The translations under genes and the position numbers were made by a program. A DNA stretch of 64,000 bases from Candidatus Nanopelagicales bacterium (lineage in GTDB: Bacteria; Actinomycetota; Actinomycetes; S36-B12; UBA5976). Below are positions 62,761 to 64,000 of this stretch, piece by piece. The stretch covers positions 1-64,000 of the forward strand of contig JAGYJD010000007.1 in assembly GCA_018402365.1 (NCBI GenBank). The letters are read 5' to 3'. Below the pieces are notes generated by a model. That model saw nothing but the letters and a program-made list of their open reading frames with translations, was not told the DNA's origin and searched no databases. Numbering within the stretch: the stretch's first letter is position 1; the number at the start of each line of letters is the position of its first letter.

Positions 62761-63015
62761 AGCAGAATTTGCCACAGCTGGTTTCTTCCTGCCACGACGT
62801 TCATCTGCTTTCTAACCCGCCCCAGACGCCTGAATCTTGTCCGGCTCGATGGCCCATTGCAAGCACTCAGTTGTGACGGTGCAATGCGACATATGGCTTT
62901 GGCGGCGTCAATTTGATTTACGGCCGGTCCAGTGTTGCCAATCGGAAAAAACAATTCAGGGATCCCTTGTCACGGCAAGTAAGCGGCTTTATGACGCCAG
63001 TCCATGCGATCCTCC
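62745..63015 (-). pseudogene. WhiB-family (WhiB1-like) iron-sulfur regulator, frameshifted
   Basis: Minus strand: MDWRHKAA.. then ELFFPIGNTGPAVNQIDAAKAICR then, frame-shifted, CTVTTECLQWAIEPD..KADERRGRKKPAVANSAVL. Confidence 0.82.
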
Positions 63016-63284
63016 TTTTTCTGGGTATGAATTTGCTGAGGGAAACTCCAAAATATAGGGATTTTAGGCCATTTAAGAGCATCCTTTGGTGCATATTTTT
63101 GCTACTTACTAGGGTGACAGGTTGTTCAATCTGTCACAATAGGAAAAGGCATACTTTTGGAAAACATGTGTCACATTGGTCACACTAATGCTTATTGCAT
63201 ATCTTTTGCTATTGCAAAAGATACCGCTAAGGGATGTAAGTTCCAGTTATTGCTCGAAACCGAGGAGATTGATGATTTTAATTC

Positions 63285-63950
63285 GCCTTGCATATTCCAG
63301 ATGGATTTATAAATGTTCGACATCTCTAATTTTTAAGGTTTTTAACCATCCTTTGACGTTCTTCCTTGAAGCGGCAAAAGCTCAGCTCGATGACCGGTGG
63401 CCCTCATGGCTGGGCTGGTCGCGTGGTCTTTATTTTTACAGGTGATGATTAACTTTCTCCGGTGGCGGCCGGTACCAGCGGCCACTTGATCGGTGCCGCT
63501 ATTGCCGCAGTTTTGATAGGTCCGTGGGCGGCAAACTTCCTTTAGCTTTAACTATCGTGCTAGCGGTAAGCTTTATTTTTGCAGATGGTGGCTGATTGCG
63601 CTTAGGCTAAATGTTTTCAATTTAGCATTCGTGGCGGTTTTTGTAGCCTGGGGAATTTTTCTACTTTTGAAGTTAGTGGTTACCTCGCACTAAAACAGAT
63701 TACTTATTGCTACTGGAGTTAGTGGTTTCTATGTCCCTATTAGTGTTTTGGCCTTTAGTTTGCAGTTTGCTTTGGGCGGTACCGAGGCAATTAGTGCAAT
63801 ACCGTAACAGCAAGAATGGTTTCAGTGCATTTATTCATCGGTATAGGTGAGCCATAATTTCTGTTTTAACAGTTTCTTCAGTAGTAGCGGTAATGTGCCC
63901 AGATTTAGTGTTTGCGTGAAGCATTATCTACCTTTGACTATGAGTGGGGG
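63285..63950 (+). pseudogene. CbiM-family cobalt/nickel ECF transporter membrane protein, frameshifted
   Basis: Fragments in order: LHIPDGFIN, AKAQLDDR, MINF/PVAAGTSGHLIGAAIAAVLIGPWAA, FADGG, FALGGTEAIS, MVSVHLFIGIGE, AIISVLTVSSVVAV. Confidence 0.8.
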
Positions 63951-63955
63951 CAAAA

Positions 63956-64000
63956 ATGAAAAAAATCTACTTTTGTTTTAGTTGGATTAGTAGTTTCACT
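63956..64000 (+). CDS. Start of a downstream membrane protein (possibly CbiN/PDGLE partner), cut by window
   Basis: atgaaaaaaatctacttttgttttagttggattagtag: basic start plus hydrophobic residues after frame correction (MKK.TFVLVGLVVS). Confidence 0.3.
   Translation, partial: MKKIYFCFSWISSFT

Noticed and set aside
62837-63445. Plus-strand ORFs 62837-63058, 62913-63188, 63176-63445
   Set aside because: Out-of-frame reads through the whiB remnant and the whiB-cbiM intergenic region; only part of the last touches CbiM sequence.

Overview
The window is a gene-dense, low-GC actinobacterial chromosome segment. Gene content and order fit a small-genome planktonic actinobacterium of the acI/Nanopelagicales type, but that lineage is inference. 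It is mostly core housekeeping: phosphate sensing and storage (pstS, ppk, phoU, senX3/regX3), mycothiol enzymes (mshD, mshA), fur, carD, ispF, cysS, an XPB-type helicase module, serC, citrate synthase, pdxH, photolyase, galU, rsmI-metG-tatD-ksgA-ispE, glmU-prs-rplY-pth, mfd, mazG-eno-divIC-ppx, and a rsgA/aroA/SRAP/sigma/anti-sigma/PdtaS/WhiB/CbiM block. Four tRNAs are readable. I see no IS element, prophage, CRISPR array or defence island. The largest unexplained signal is a set of sharply bounded islands (about 15.35-18.9 kb, parts of 30.73-31.54 kb, about 32.11-32.29 kb, and about 62.74-64.0 kb). Inside them, normally intact and often essential genes (cysS C-terminus, rlmB, DUF3263, groEL, 5-formyl-THF cyclo-ligase, whiB, cbiM) are still recognisable but broken by frequent 1-nt indels and substitutions, while flanking ORFs are pristine. 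I think low-accuracy consensus is more likely than biological decay, but reads are needed to decide. Smaller items of interest are a three-repeat 11-bp-phased PHO-box-like element upstream of pstS, a 21-bp perfect palindrome joining the serC stop to an XRE regulator start, a UAA-anticodon tRNA with a short class-I variable loop, and a Lys/Ala repeat protein with an exact 56-bp in-frame repeat. I did not find a convincing novel multi-gene system.
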